A DNA stretch of 64,000 bases from Natronomonas halophila (GCF_013391085.1 NZ_CP058334.1:2666001-2730000); one strand, 5' to 3'; numbered from the stretch's first letter, positions 9,612 to 18,963 are shown. Made by a program: numbers and translations. The notes: generated by a model not told the origin, from the sequence alone.

Positions 9612-10835
9612 TTAATCAGTCGGTTCGACTTCGAACGTGTCTGCGTTTTTGATTGCCTTGTCGACGCGGGTGGCGAGTTCCGGCCATCGGTGTTCCCGGT
9701 TTATGAATTCGACGCCTCGTTCACCCATCTCGCGTTGGAGATCATCGTCGTCTACGAGTTTCCGAACAGCATTGGCGACTTCCTCGGAATCGTTGTCGAC
9801 GGCGAATCCAGCACCTGACTCTTCCGTAATTCGTTCGATTTCACGAAGGGAACTCGCTATATATGGGGTTCCAACTGCCATACTCTCGAGTAGTTTCGTA
9901 GGCCGTGCGTAGTCCAGATTTTGCCCCTGTTTGAGGGGCACGAAACTCGAAGTCGCTTCAGCAAGAATCTTGGGAATTTCCTCCCGGGGAACGACGCCCT
10001 CGAACCTCACACGGCCGGTCAAGCCTTCCTCCCTACAGAGGGCTTCGAGTTCCTCGCGACGCTTTCCGGTTCCAACCAAACGGAGTTCTGCAACGTCCTC
10101 CAGATGCTTGAACGCAAGAATGAATGGACGGAGTGCATGGGCTTCGCCCATATTCCCGGTGTAGACGACCGTATCAGTATCCGCTGAACCTGGTTGTGGT
10201 GCAAACAATTCCTCATCCACCCCGAAGGGAACGAGCGTAAACCGGTCCATCGAAACATCGTACTTTTCTGCGAAATGTGCTGCCATCGTCTGGGTGATCA
10301 CGAGAACGTGATTCGAATTCTGAATTGCCCGTCGCTCTAGTTCAGCAATGAACCGATACGGAACAGTATCCTTCTCAACATAGCCCAGATCGAGCGCGTT
10401 GTCGAGCCACAAATCGAAGATATCCGGCATCCACGCCAATCCCAGAGTCTTCCCCACGATTCCCGGTAGAAACGTCGTGTGAGGGGCGGAGACGGTGACA
10501 ATCGTATCGTATCGCCAAAAGTTACACAGCACGTATAGACTGGCGAAGAGCGAAAACAGTACGTAATTTAAAATACGTCCCAGATTCGACTCTTCCGACG
10601 TCGAATCGGATTTCGGCTGGTACGTCCACAGTCGTGTAACCGGAACGCCATCGAGTCGGTCCCGTTCGAGCGGCTTCCATGTTCGGTCGAATTCGCCGTA
10701 GGGGAACGATGGGGGCGGACAGATAACCCGACAATCATGGTCATCTGGCAGTTGTTCGGCGAGTTTCTTCCAACGGTGGGCACCGCCCAGAGATTCTGGT
10801 GAGAAGAAATGTGAAACGATGAGTGTTCGCGTCAT
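9612..10835 (-). CDS. Glycosyltransferase family 4 (WbuB-like)
   Basis: A 407-aa GT-B enzyme. It starts MTRTLIVSHFFSPESLGG with the Gly-rich acceptor loop, and the donor domain has VVYTGNMGEAHALRPF, VRFEGVVPREEIP and the E-x7-E-type region KLLESMAVGTPYIAS. The ATG at 10835 overlaps the upstream wecC-like stop by 4 bp (ATGA), which argues for this start over one 25 codons upstream. WbuB-type enzymes transfer amino sugars in O-antigen synthesis. Given the flanking ManNAcA genes, transfer of that sugar is a reasonable inference but not shown. Confidence 0.88.
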   Translation of the reverse strand: MTRTLIVSHFFSPESLGGAHRWKKLAEQLPDDHDCRVICPPPSFPYGEFDRTWKPLERDRLDGVPVTRLWTYQPKSDSTSEESNLGRILNYVLFSLFASLYVLCNFWRYDTIVTVSAPHTTFLPGIVGKTLGLAWMPDIFDLWLDNALDLGYVEKDTVPYRFIAELERRAIQNSNHVLVITQTMAAHFAEKYDVSMDRFTLVPFGVDEELFAPQPGSADTDTVVYTGNMGEAHALRPFILAFKHLEDVAELRLVGTGKRREELEALCREEGLTGRVRFEGVVPREEIPKILAEATSSFVPLKQGQNLDYARPTKLLESMAVGTPYIASSLREIERITEESGAGFAVDNDSEEVANAVRKLVDDDDLQREMGERGVEFINREHRWPELATRVDKAIKNADTFEVEPTD

Positions 10836-12073
10836 TTCGGAGATGGAGTGAGACGCTCGATTGCGGCACCCTCGAATCGGGCCGCGAGGATACGCTGGTC
10901 GGCCAGCCACTCGCGAAGTTCGTTTAGTTCCGCGACCGTCTCGTCGTGGGCAACAAGTTCGACGATAACATCCGGGCCTTCTCGTTCGACCAGCGCCCGT
11001 AGGTCGTCATACGTCTCTTTGGGGGCATGACGGTCGTAGTGGCTCACCGAGTAGCCATCTAACCGCAGGTCTTCGACGACGGCCCTTGCTGGACTGTTCC
11101 GCTGGTCGTAGGTATCCGGTTTGTATGCCATCCCAAGCGCAAGGATATCCGGGTCAGTATACTCCGCGACGAGACGACGGATGCGTTTGGCGGCACGGTC
11201 CGGCATGAGATCGTTCACACGTCGTGCAGTCGTAATCAGGTTGGTATGCTCCGGGTCGACTTCGTTGAGGAACCAAGGATCGATAGGCAGGCAATGTCCG
11301 CCAACTCCGATTCCGGGTGTGAGAATATCCACGCGGGGATGCTTGTTAGCCAACTCGATGACGTGCTCGATATCGATGTCAAGCTCGTCACCGATGAGGG
11401 CGAACTCGTTGGCGATTGCGACGTTGATATCCCGGAACGTGTTCTCCATCAGTTTGCACAACTCAGCCGAAAGCAGGTCCGTCGTGTAGACATCCCCCTG
11501 GAGGAACGGCTCATAGATTTCCGCCGCCGCCTCGGCGCATTCGGGTGTTGTCCCCCCAATAATGCGGTCGTTATGAACAATCTCTTCGAAGACGTCCCCC
11601 GGGAGGATTCGCTCCGGGGAATGGGCGAGGTGAACGTCCTCGCCTGGAGTGAAATCAGCGTCCCCCAGTATGTTCGATATGAGGGTTTCGCAGGTCCGCG
11701 GCGGAATCGTCGACTCGACGTTCAGCACGTCGCCCGACTCGATATACGGCAGTACTGACTCGATGGCTGCTTCGACGTGTGAAAGGTCGGGGCTCTTTTC
11801 GGGATCCGTGAGCGGCGTCGGTACCGAGATGACGAACGCGTCTCCCTCCTCGGGTGTCGTCTGAGCGATAAGATTCTCCTGAACCGTTTCGTCTTCGAGG
11901 AGTCGCTGTAACTCCTCCTCATCGAGGTTTAGGGACGCATCGTTGATCGCTTTCGTGAGATTTTCGTCGATATCTACACCGACTACTTCGACTTCGTTTT
12001 TCGCGAGTTGGAGCGCCAGCGGGAGTCCGACAAAGCCCGTCCCGACGACGACGACCTTCTCGATTTCAGACAT
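10832..12073 (-). CDS. wecC: UDP-N-acetyl-D-mannosamine dehydrogenase
   Basis: A 413-aa nucleotide-sugar dehydrogenase. NAD site GTGFVGLPLALQLA near 11-24, conserved VSVPTPL, active-site Cys in GVGGHCLPIDPWFL, and a C-terminal UDP-binding domain with LGMAYKPDTYDQRNSP. The GGHC-x3-DPWF form is that of WecC/UDP-ManNAc dehydrogenases rather than UDP-glucose dehydrogenase. It oxidises C6 in two NAD-dependent steps to a uronate. It overlaps the upstream epimerase gene by 8 bp and the downstream glycosyltransferase by 4 bp, so translation is likely coupled. Confidence 0.9.
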   Translation of the reverse strand: MSEIEKVVVVGTGFVGLPLALQLAKNEVEVVGVDIDENLTKAINDASLNLDEEELQRLLEDETVQENLIAQTTPEEGDAFVISVPTPLTDPEKSPDLSHVEAAIESVLPYIESGDVLNVESTIPPRTCETLISNILGDADFTPGEDVHLAHSPERILPGDVFEEIVHNDRIIGGTTPECAEAAAEIYEPFLQGDVYTTDLLSAELCKLMENTFRDINVAIANEFALIGDELDIDIEHVIELANKHPRVDILTPGIGVGGHCLPIDPWFLNEVDPEHTNLITTARRVNDLMPDRAAKRIRRLVAEYTDPDILALGMAYKPDTYDQRNSPARAVVEDLRLDGYSVSHYDRHAPKETYDDLRALVEREGPDVIVELVAHDETVAELNELREWLADQRILAARFEGAAIERLTPSPK

Positions 12074-12980
12074 CGTATTCGTCTTTCATCCACTCGATGG
12101 TCTTGGGGATACCTTCCTCGAGAGAGGTACTCGGGTCATGATCGAGGTCTTGCTTTGCCTTCTCGATGCTCGCCTTCTTGTTCAGCGTGTTGTGCTCTTC
12201 GCGTCCGCGATATTCGACCTTCGAGTCGTCCTTACCGAGATGATCGAGGATCAAATCGGAGAGTTCCTTGATATTACGATAGTCCGTACTCGCGATGTTG
12301 TACACTTCGCCGGGTTTGAAGTTATCTACGACATTTGCGAGTGTGTTTACGGTGTCCCCGATATAGGTGAAGGACCGGTGATGGTCGTCGTAGACGTGAT
12401 ACGGTTCGTCGTGAAGTGCTCGGTAACAGAACTTGGCGACGACGCTTCGATATTCGCTGTAATACTCGCCAGGCCCGTATGTATTGAAAAGGCGAACGCG
12501 GACCGTCTCGGTATCATGTCGGTCCGCAGAGTTGAGAATCTGCATCTCGTTGACCCACTTCGAAATGGCGTAATCGTTGAGTTGGCGAACGGGTTTCTCG
12601 TGGGGGACTGACTCCTCCATTAGTCCGTCGTAGTCGCCGTATACCTCGCTAGACGAGGAGAATATCATCCGGAAGTCATGTTTCTGCTGGAGGCGAATCA
12701 TGTTCTTCGTTCCGGTCGCGTTTGACTGCCACATCGTCTCGTAGAAGTCCTCGCCGTTGTTCCGGCCGAACTCGGCACCGAGATGATAGACGTAATCGAA
12801 TTCACGGTCGGCAAAGACGCGTTCGAGTTGGCGGTACTCCGATACGTCGACGCGGTAGTACTTCTCGCGTTCGTTCCACGGCAAATCGGCGACCCAGACG
12901 TCATGGCCTCTGGATTCGAGTTCGTCGACGAGAGGGGAACCGACGGCCCCGAGGCCACCAGTAACGAGGATATCGCTCAT
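12066..12980 (-). CDS. NAD-dependent epimerase/dehydratase
   Basis: A 304-aa extended SDR with GGLGAVG (7-13) as the dinucleotide motif, FSSSSEVYGDYDG as the Ser/Thr region, and DYAISKWVNE carrying the YxxxK pair. It is the first gene of the ManNAcA-type operon and overlaps wecC by 8 bp, so its product probably works on the same nucleotide sugar (C4 epimerisation or dehydration). On the minus strand, CGAAAG followed by ATGTAATC near 13001-13014 gives a BRE/TATA-like pair about 27 nt before the ATG. Substrate unknown. Confidence 0.82.
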   Translation of the reverse strand: MSDILVTGGLGAVGSPLVDELESRGHDVWVADLPWNEREKYYRVDVSEYRQLERVFADREFDYVYHLGAEFGRNNGEDFYETMWQSNATGTKNMIRLQQKHDFRMIFSSSSEVYGDYDGLMEESVPHEKPVRQLNDYAISKWVNEMQILNSADRHDTETVRVRLFNTYGPGEYYSEYRSVVAKFCYRALHDEPYHVYDDHHRSFTYIGDTVNTLANVVDNFKPGEVYNIASTDYRNIKELSDLILDHLGKDDSKVEYRGREEHNTLNKKASIEKAKQDLDHDPSTSLEEGIPKTIEWMKDEYDV

Positions 12981-13352
12981 AGATTCTCTGGCCTTGCCGT
13001 GAGATTACATCTTTCGGTTCGTTCAAATCGAAATTTCACCCTTTATTCCTATTCCTAAAATGTGATTAATGGTGGATATCTACCAATACCTTTGCGACAT
13101 CAATCTGAAACCCATCGTAATAGCTGGCTTCTCAGCTTACAGTATGGTATTCGACTGATATATGAAGATTGACGGTATTTTATCCCCGGAATGAATGTTA
13201 CCTGTGAGTAGGATACTTCGATCTCGCAGCTTTACCCGAGAATTTTCCGCGAGAGTCGTTCCCGTCGCGCGTTGAAATTCTGAAGCACATGACTTATTGA
13301 TGTGCGTAGCCTTTTGCTCTTCAAGTCGCTGGCGTTGTAGGGTTTTGAATAC
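12981..13352. other. Intergenic gap, AT-richer than surroundings
   Basis: The 372 bases separate divergent operons (epimerase/wecC leftward, ABC transporter rightward). The stretch is visibly richer in A and T than its neighbours (for instance around 13020-13190). I see no supported gene. It should hold the promoters of both operons. No clear repeat or structured RNA was found by eye. Confidence 0.5.
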
Positions 13353-15164
13353 ATGAGTAATGACGATATCCCTTGGCGAGACAAACTCGCTTCGATATAC
13401 GAGGTTGTGGAACATCGGCCACTCTACACGTTTGGTGTCATCGCTCTCGGTCTCGTATCGGCGGTCCTCGAGGGAATAGGCATCAGCTTTCTCGTACCGA
13501 TCATCGACCAAGCTCAGTCGAGCGGCGGCGAACCGGACGGCATCGCGGGAGTATTTTTTACGATGTATGACTTCCTCGGCGTCCCGTTTACGCTGGAGAC
13601 GATTGTCCTCGGTGTGTCGCTCATAATGACGTTACGGTTCACCACCAGTTTCAGCGTTTCGTGGCTTCAGGCCCGGTTGCAGGCCGACTACGTTACTCAT
13701 CTACGGAACCGGGCCTACGAGTCGACCCTCGACGCGCGAATAGAGTATTTCGATCGCGAGGGTTCTGACCGGATATTGAACGCGATTATCACACAGGCGA
13801 TGGAAGCCGGGAAGGTAATCAAGTGGCTTATCAACATTGTCCGTGAAACGTTGTTGAGTCTGATATACCTCTCAATTGCGTTGTATCTAGCTCCGTTGTT
13901 GACGCTCGTCACCGTCGTTGCTCTCGGTGGATTTACGGTCTTCATCCGTTCCATACTCTCACCCGGATACGACGTCGGAGGGTTCGTCGCCCAAGCCAAC
14001 GAGGACGTCCAAGAAGCTACACAGGCGGGGACACAAGGAATTCGTGACATCAAACTGTTCGGGATGGCAGACGAGATGCTCGAACAGTTCCGCAGGAACG
14101 TGGCCGAGGTAGCCGACTCAACGGTCCATCTCCGCCGAAACGAAGCGGCGATGAATAACTTCTATCAGCTCGTCGCAGCGGTGACGGTGTTCGTACTGAT
14201 TTACGCCGCTGTTGGGTACACGTCCCTCTCTCTCGCAAGTCTGGGCCTATTCCTGTTCGCCATTTTCAGGCTGGCCCCTCGGGCGAGTCGTCTCAACAAC
14301 CTCGTCTACAAGGCGGAAGGTGGCCTCCCTCACCTCGTCCGGACACAGGAGTTCATCGCAGAACTGGAGGAGGCTGTCGAACCTGTCCATGGCACCCGCG
14401 ATCCCCCGAAGACGGTCACGCGACTCGCGGCGGATTCGGTATCGTTTTCCTATGATACGAGCCAGAAGGTCCTGAAGGACGTCTCGTTTGAGGCTGACCG
14501 GGGAGAATTCGTCGCCTTCGTCGGTCAGTCCGGTGCTGGAAAGTCGACAATCGTGTCACTCCTCGCCCGCTTCTACGAGCCGGACGCTGGAACCATCAAG
14601 GCCAACGGGGTGGACATCAAGGAGTTCGACAGGGAGCGATGGCGCTCCAAGGTCGCCGTGGTCCGACAGAACCCGTACATCTTCAACGACACTTTGCGGT
14701 ACAACCTGACCGTCGCGAACCGGAATGCCAGTCAGGCCGAGGTCGAACAGGCCTGCGAGATCGCACAGGTGACAGAGTTCACCGACGATCTCCCGGCCGG
14801 ACTCGATACGGTCCTTGGTGACGACGGCGTCCGTCTCTCTGGTGGACAACGTCAGCGCATCTCCATTGCTCGAGCCCTGCTCAAGAACGCGGACGTACTG
14901 GTGCTGGACGAGGCGACGAGCGACCTCGACACCTCCCTGGAAGAGCGCGTCCACGCCGCCATCACCTCCCTCGACGAAGAGTATATCACGTTGGTCGTGG
15001 CACACCGACTTTCGACCATCAGGGACGCCGACCGTATCTACGTCATGGAAGACGGTGAAGTCATCGAGACGGGTCGGCACGAAGAACTCATCGAACGCCG
15101 AGGGAAGTACACGGAGTTATACACCAAACAGGCGACCCAAACTGACTCGGGGGTCCACACCTAA
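13353..15164 (+). CDS. ABC exporter, fused membrane and ATPase domains (MsbA/PglK-like)
   Basis: A 603-aa half-transporter. The N-terminal six-helix exporter domain covers about residues 20-320. The ATPase domain follows with Walker A GQSGAGKST (about 391-399), Q-loop VRQNPYIFND, signature LSGGQRQRISIARAL (about 494), Walker B VLVLDEATSDLD and H-loop AHRLST. It would dimerise in the membrane. Exporters of this class flip lipid-linked sugars (PglK of Campylobacter) or lipids (MsbA). Placed between two glycan operons with no Wzx-type flippase in sight, it is the best candidate for moving the lipid-linked glycan outward. That role is inferred. Confidence 0.88.
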   Translation: MSNDDIPWRDKLASIYEVVEHRPLYTFGVIALGLVSAVLEGIGISFLVPIIDQAQSSGGEPDGIAGVFFTMYDFLGVPFTLETIVLGVSLIMTLRFTTSFSVSWLQARLQADYVTHLRNRAYESTLDARIEYFDREGSDRILNAIITQAMEAGKVIKWLINIVRETLLSLIYLSIALYLAPLLTLVTVVALGGFTVFIRSILSPGYDVGGFVAQANEDVQEATQAGTQGIRDIKLFGMADEMLEQFRRNVAEVADSTVHLRRNEAAMNNFYQLVAAVTVFVLIYAAVGYTSLSLASLGLFLFAIFRLAPRASRLNNLVYKAEGGLPHLVRTQEFIAELEEAVEPVHGTRDPPKTVTRLAADSVSFSYDTSQKVLKDVSFEADRGEFVAFVGQSGAGKSTIVSLLARFYEPDAGTIKANGVDIKEFDRERWRSKVAVVRQNPYIFNDTLRYNLTVANRNASQAEVEQACEIAQVTEFTDDLPAGLDTVLGDDGVRLSGGQRQRISIARALLKNADVLVLDEATSDLDTSLEERVHAAITSLDEEYITLVVAHRLSTIRDADRIYVMEDGEVIETGRHEELIERRGKYTELYTKQATQTDSGVHT

Positions 15165-15181
15165 CGCGCTCCGGGAACCAT

Positions 15182-16345
15182 CTACTGGACCAAATCAACG
15201 AACTCTTCCACGACAGTCTCGACCGCAAATCGGTCGAGAGCAGCCGTCGCGGCCTCCACGCGGCGTCTTCGCTCCTCGGGAGCTGTCAGCGCTGACTCAA
15301 GCGTCTCGGCGCAGGCGGCCACATCGTTCTTCGGGAACAGGAACCCGGCATCTCCGCATAGCAGAATTTCCTTAGGTCCGGAGGGACAGTCGGATGCGAC
15401 TATCGCCGTCCCTACGGCTTGCGTCTCAATCAGCGTGAGTGGAAGTCCCTCCCACTCGGACGTGCTCGCCAGGAGTGTGGCCTGTTTCACCGCAGGCCAG
15501 GGATTCTGTTTGAACCCCACGAAGTCGACAGAGTCTTCGATACCCAGTTCTTGAGTCAGTTCCTCCAGCGCGTCCCGCTCTTCACCGTCGCCGACGACTA
15601 CCAGCCGATATGGAGGATTGGTGTCGGCCGGTTCAGTATCCTTCAGTTCTGCCCATGCCTTGAGGAGGATGTCGACCCGTTTCTGACTAGTGAGGCGGGA
15701 GACGTTGATGACCGTGTTGTTCTCTGCCCCGAGCCAGGGGTGGTCCGGTTCCCTGGCATCGGCCTCTGCCCTGATGTGTTCGATGTCTACCGGGTTGTAA
15801 ATGATTTCGACTTTATCTTCGCGGATACCGTGGTTGTGGATTAGGTCCTCTGCAGCCTCTTCCGCCACGGTGTGGACCACGTCCGCGTAGGTGTTGTACT
15901 CGTGTCTGAAACGGTTTCTGTAGTACCACCCGAACCAGCCTTCGTGAGCGTCCGCCCGCTCGATATTACTCGTCACGTGGCAGTTCTCGCTCACGACCAG
16001 GTCGAAATCGTCGTAGAACCGTTTGACCAGACAGAGGGCGAGCGATTCGAACTGGTTAACAGCGATGACAGTTTCCGGTTGAACCTGTTTGAGCAACCGG
16101 TAGTATGCGAGTACGCGAAACGGTGCCCGAATCCCTGGAATCGGTCGCTGAATTTTGTCCAGTTCGAACACCGGGACTGCCGCGTCGAACTGGGACTCGA
16201 ATCTGCCTTCGGTGTTGTGAAGAGATAGGCCGACGGCCGGACCGCTTTCGGGCCAGTTGTTGAGAATCTTGATGAAGACTCGCTGGACCCCCAGCGCCGC
16301 GAAGTTGTTCATCGCGATTAATACTTCGATGTCCTCGTCTTCCAT
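15182..16345 (-). CDS. Glycosyltransferase family 4
   Basis: A 387-aa GT-B enzyme. N-terminal domain with NNFAALGVQRVFIKIL (Gly-rich loop) and VIAVNQFES; donor domain with NVSRLTSQKRVDILLKAW, VDFVGFKQNPW and SEWEGLPLTLIETQAVGTAI, the last holding the conserved acidic sugar-nucleotide contacts. AT-rich CTAATTTT on the minus strand (16369-16376) sits about 27 nt before the start and may be its own TATA box. It lies 91 bp downstream of the aldo/keto reductase gene on the same strand. Donor and acceptor unknown. Confidence 0.85.
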   Translation of the reverse strand: MEDEDIEVLIAMNNFAALGVQRVFIKILNNWPESGPAVGLSLHNTEGRFESQFDAAVPVFELDKIQRPIPGIRAPFRVLAYYRLLKQVQPETVIAVNQFESLALCLVKRFYDDFDLVVSENCHVTSNIERADAHEGWFGWYYRNRFRHEYNTYADVVHTVAEEAAEDLIHNHGIREDKVEIIYNPVDIEHIRAEADAREPDHPWLGAENNTVINVSRLTSQKRVDILLKAWAELKDTEPADTNPPYRLVVVGDGEERDALEELTQELGIEDSVDFVGFKQNPWPAVKQATLLASTSEWEGLPLTLIETQAVGTAIVASDCPSGPKEILLCGDAGFLFPKNDVAACAETLESALTAPEERRRRVEAATAALDRFAVETVVEEFVDLVQ

Positions 16346-16436
16346 GCCGCTTAGGTCGTCGCTCAGGAAAATTAGTGTTCTGATGACTCAGAATCACGCC
16401 GTCCGGTACCAGTCGTGGACGGGCCGGTCCGAGGGC

Positions 16437-17255
16437 TCACTCCGTCCACGGTGCGAACTCGTACGAAACGTATCGCTTGCGGCGGTCGATGGCGTCGATT
16501 CGGGCTAAATCCTCTTCATCCAGCTCTAAGTCTTTAGCCTCCATATTCGACCGGAGGTGCGCACCGCGAGTACCGGGAATCGCAGCGATACGGTCTCGAT
16601 GAAGGAGCCACGCAAGTGCCACCTGGGCGGGATTCGCTCCGTACTCATCGGCGATCGCCTGTATGTCGGGATCTTCGAGGACATCGCCGTGTGCCAGCGG
16701 CGTATGTGCTACGAGCCAGGCGTCGATATCGTCAACTATGTCGTGGAGTTGGCGTTGCTGGAGGTATGGGTGACACTCCGCTTGGACCGCGAATATCCGT
16801 CCGGGGACGACGGCCTCCGCTTCACGGACCAGTTTCGGCGTGAAGTTACTGAGGCCGATATGCCCGATTAGTCCGTCGTCCTGTAAATCGGCTAACGTGA
16901 GGAGCGTGGACTCGGGGTCGTAGGTGTGGGCCGGCCAGTGAACGTACACCAGATCCAGCGTCTCGACGCCGAGCCGTTCCGTACTCTCCCTGACCTCCGC
17001 ACGGACGTCGGCTGGTTGCAACCGTTTCGAGTGAACCTTCGTGGCGAGAAAGACTGAATCCCGGTCCACGTCCGAGTGTGTTAGCGCCTCGCCGATTGCC
17101 GACTCGTTATCGTACTGTCGCGCAGTGTCGATGTGCCGATACCCGATGGACAGGGCTTTCGTGACCGTCTCGCGGCATTTGGGTCCACGCATGCTGCCGG
17201 TCCCGAGCCCCAGTTCGAAGTCGGCTTTGGAGGTCAGGCCGTCGCCAGAGTTCAT
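16437..17255 (-). CDS. Aldo/keto reductase
   Basis: A 272-aa NADPH-dependent reductase of the single-domain TIM-barrel family. All four catalytic residues are visible: Asp and Tyr in HIDTARQYDNE, Lys in LATKVHS and His in YVHWPAH. The cofactor region IPGTRGAHLRSNMEA is near the C-terminus. It resembles 2,5-diketogluconate-reductase-type members. The gene starts 6 bp after the stop of the RmlA-like gene, so they are cotranscribed. Since rmlC and rmlD are absent, it is a candidate for reducing a 4-keto-6-deoxy sugar nucleotide; this is an inference from context. Confidence 0.85.
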   Translation of the reverse strand: MNSGDGLTSKADFELGLGTGSMRGPKCRETVTKALSIGYRHIDTARQYDNESAIGEALTHSDVDRDSVFLATKVHSKRLQPADVRAEVRESTERLGVETLDLVYVHWPAHTYDPESTLLTLADLQDDGLIGHIGLSNFTPKLVREAEAVVPGRIFAVQAECHPYLQQRQLHDIVDDIDAWLVAHTPLAHGDVLEDPDIQAIADEYGANPAQVALAWLLHRDRIAAIPGTRGAHLRSNMEAKDLELDEEDLARIDAIDRRKRYVSYEFAPWTE

Positions 17256-17261
17256 CGAGAA

Positions 17262-17966
17262 TCAGAATTGCCTGTTATCGCGGACGACTTTCGAAGCCTT
17301 GTAAATCCCTTCTGGCGTTCCGGCATCGAACCACTCCCCGTCGAATACCTCGTATTCGAGTTGCCCACGTTCGACGTAGGCTTTGTTGACGTCCGTTATC
17401 TCGTACTCGCCGCGGTCGGAGGGTTCCAGGTCGTCGATAATATCGAAGACGTCGCTCGTGTACCGGTACAGGCCGAGAACCGCGTAATCGGAGGGTGGGT
17501 CGTCAGGCTTCTCGTCCAAGCGTGTCACTTTACCGTCGTCAATCGTGGCGACGCCATATGCAGCCGGCTCATCCACCTGCTTGACGAAGATTTTGGCTCC
17601 TGGGCTGTCGAGTGAGAGCATCTCACGAGTCAGATCACCGATGAGGATGTTGTCGCCGAGCAGAACGACGAATTCGTCATTGACGAAGTTCTCTGCGAGC
17701 CCGACACCATGTGCGATACCCTTTGGCTCCGACTGGACTTTGTAGTTGAAGTCTGCGTCGAAGTCCTCCTCCAGTAGTTCGATGTACTTACCGATGTGAT
17801 CGGCGTTACTGATAACGAGGATGTCGTCGATGCCGGCCCCGAGGAGCGTCTCGACGGGATAGTAGATCATTGGACGGTCGTAGATAGGAATGACGTGTTT
17901 GTTGACAACACGGGTGGTAGGACGGAGGCGAGTCCCCTTCCCACCTGCGAGAATTACGCCCTTCAT
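17262..17966 (-). CDS. rmlA: Glucose-1-phosphate thymidylyltransferase-like nucleotidyltransferase
   Basis: A 234-aa enzyme starting MKGVILAGGKGTRLRPTT, followed by KHVIPIYDRPMIYYP, which is the RmlA (dTTP:glucose-1-phosphate) pattern, then LLGDN for the metal-binding Asp. I chose ATG 17966 because residue 1 then begins the nucleotide-binding strand; an upstream in-frame start adds only seven residues. It faces rmlB across 55 bp and precedes the aldo/keto reductase by 6 bp. The expected product is dTDP-glucose. It is distinct from the AglF-like and GlmU-like nucleotidyltransferases elsewhere in the window. Confidence 0.85.
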   Translation of the reverse strand: MKGVILAGGKGTRLRPTTRVVNKHVIPIYDRPMIYYPVETLLGAGIDDILVISNADHIGKYIELLEEDFDADFNYKVQSEPKGIAHGVGLAENFVNDEFVVLLGDNILIGDLTREMLSLDSPGAKIFVKQVDEPAAYGVATIDDGKVTRLDEKPDDPPSDYAVLGLYRYTSDVFDIIDDLEPSDRGEYEITDVNKAYVERGQLEYEVFDGEWFDAGTPEGIYKASKVVRDNRQF

Positions 17967-18021
17967 GTCTCTCAAACCTACCGACAAATACTAAAACGTT
18001 GCCGTGACTTGAGATAGGTGT

Positions 18022-18963
18022 ATGTCGTCACAGTCGGTCCTCGTCCTCGGCGGCGCTGGGTTCATCGGTTCCAACTTCGCTCGACACGCGATCCGTACCT
18101 TCGAGTCCGTGGTCGTATTCGACAAACTCACGTACGCCGGCAACACCGAGAAACTACCCACGGCGTCGGATGCACTAACATTCGTACAGGGAGACGTTAG
18201 AGACCGGGGGGCGCTCCGCGAGGTGTACGATGAGGTGGACATCGTCGTAAACTTTGCAGCCGAATCACACGTCGACCGCTCCATCGAATCCGGACGTGAG
18301 TTCGTCACGAACAACGTCGAGGGGTGCTTCGTCGCGATGGACCTCGTCCGGGAGACGGACGTAGACCGCTTTGTACAGATTTCTACCGACGAGGTTTACG
18401 GGAGCACTACGGAGGGGTCGTTCACGGAGTCCGACCCACTTGACCCGAGTTCGCCCTATTCGGCAAGCAAAGCCAGCGCCGACCTCTTCGTAAATGCCCT
18501 CTGGGAAACCTACGACCTTCCCATTTCTGTCGTTCGACCTACGAACGTATACGGACCGAGACAACACGTAGAAAAGCTCATCCCCAAGTTCACGCTTAGA
18601 GCGCTACGCGGCGAAGAACTCCCGCTATACGGCGACGGTTCCAACGTCAGGCAGTGGCTGTACGTCGATGACCTCTGTGAGGCGCTGGTGGCCGTCCTCG
18701 AGGATGGCGATTCCACTATCTACAACGTCGGTGGTCCGGATGAACGCTCGAACCTCGAAGTGACAAATGCCATACTCAATCACTTGGGGGCGTCCTCTGA
18801 TCTGATCACCTTTGTCGAGGACCGAAAAGGCCACGATCAGCGGTACTCGCTTGACGCTAGTCGAATCAGGGACGAACTCGGATTCGAACCGACCGTCAAC
18901 TTCGAGGTGGGGATTGAACGAACCGTCAACTGGTACCGCGAGCATCGAGATTGGTACGAGTAA
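18022..18963 (+). CDS. rmlB: dTDP-glucose 4,6-dehydratase
   Basis: A 313-aa extended SDR. GGAGFIGSNFARHA near 10-23, FDKLTYAGNTEKL (the RmlB hallmark for dTDP-glucose), AAESHVDRSI, STDEVYGS with the catalytic Thr-Asp-Glu, and SPYSASKASADL with YxxxK. It makes dTDP-4-keto-6-deoxyglucose. It is divergent from the rmlA-like gene; the AT-rich centre of the 55-bp spacer (about 17985-17996) can serve as TATA region for both. No rmlC or rmlD follows, so the final deoxy sugar is not predictable. Confidence 0.9.
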   Translation: MSSQSVLVLGGAGFIGSNFARHAIRTFESVVVFDKLTYAGNTEKLPTASDALTFVQGDVRDRGALREVYDEVDIVVNFAAESHVDRSIESGREFVTNNVEGCFVAMDLVRETDVDRFVQISTDEVYGSTTEGSFTESDPLDPSSPYSASKASADLFVNALWETYDLPISVVRPTNVYGPRQHVEKLIPKFTLRALRGEELPLYGDGSNVRQWLYVDDLCEALVAVLEDGDSTIYNVGGPDERSNLEVTNAILNHLGASSDLITFVEDRKGHDQRYSLDASRIRDELGFEPTVNFEVGIERTVNWYREHRDWYE

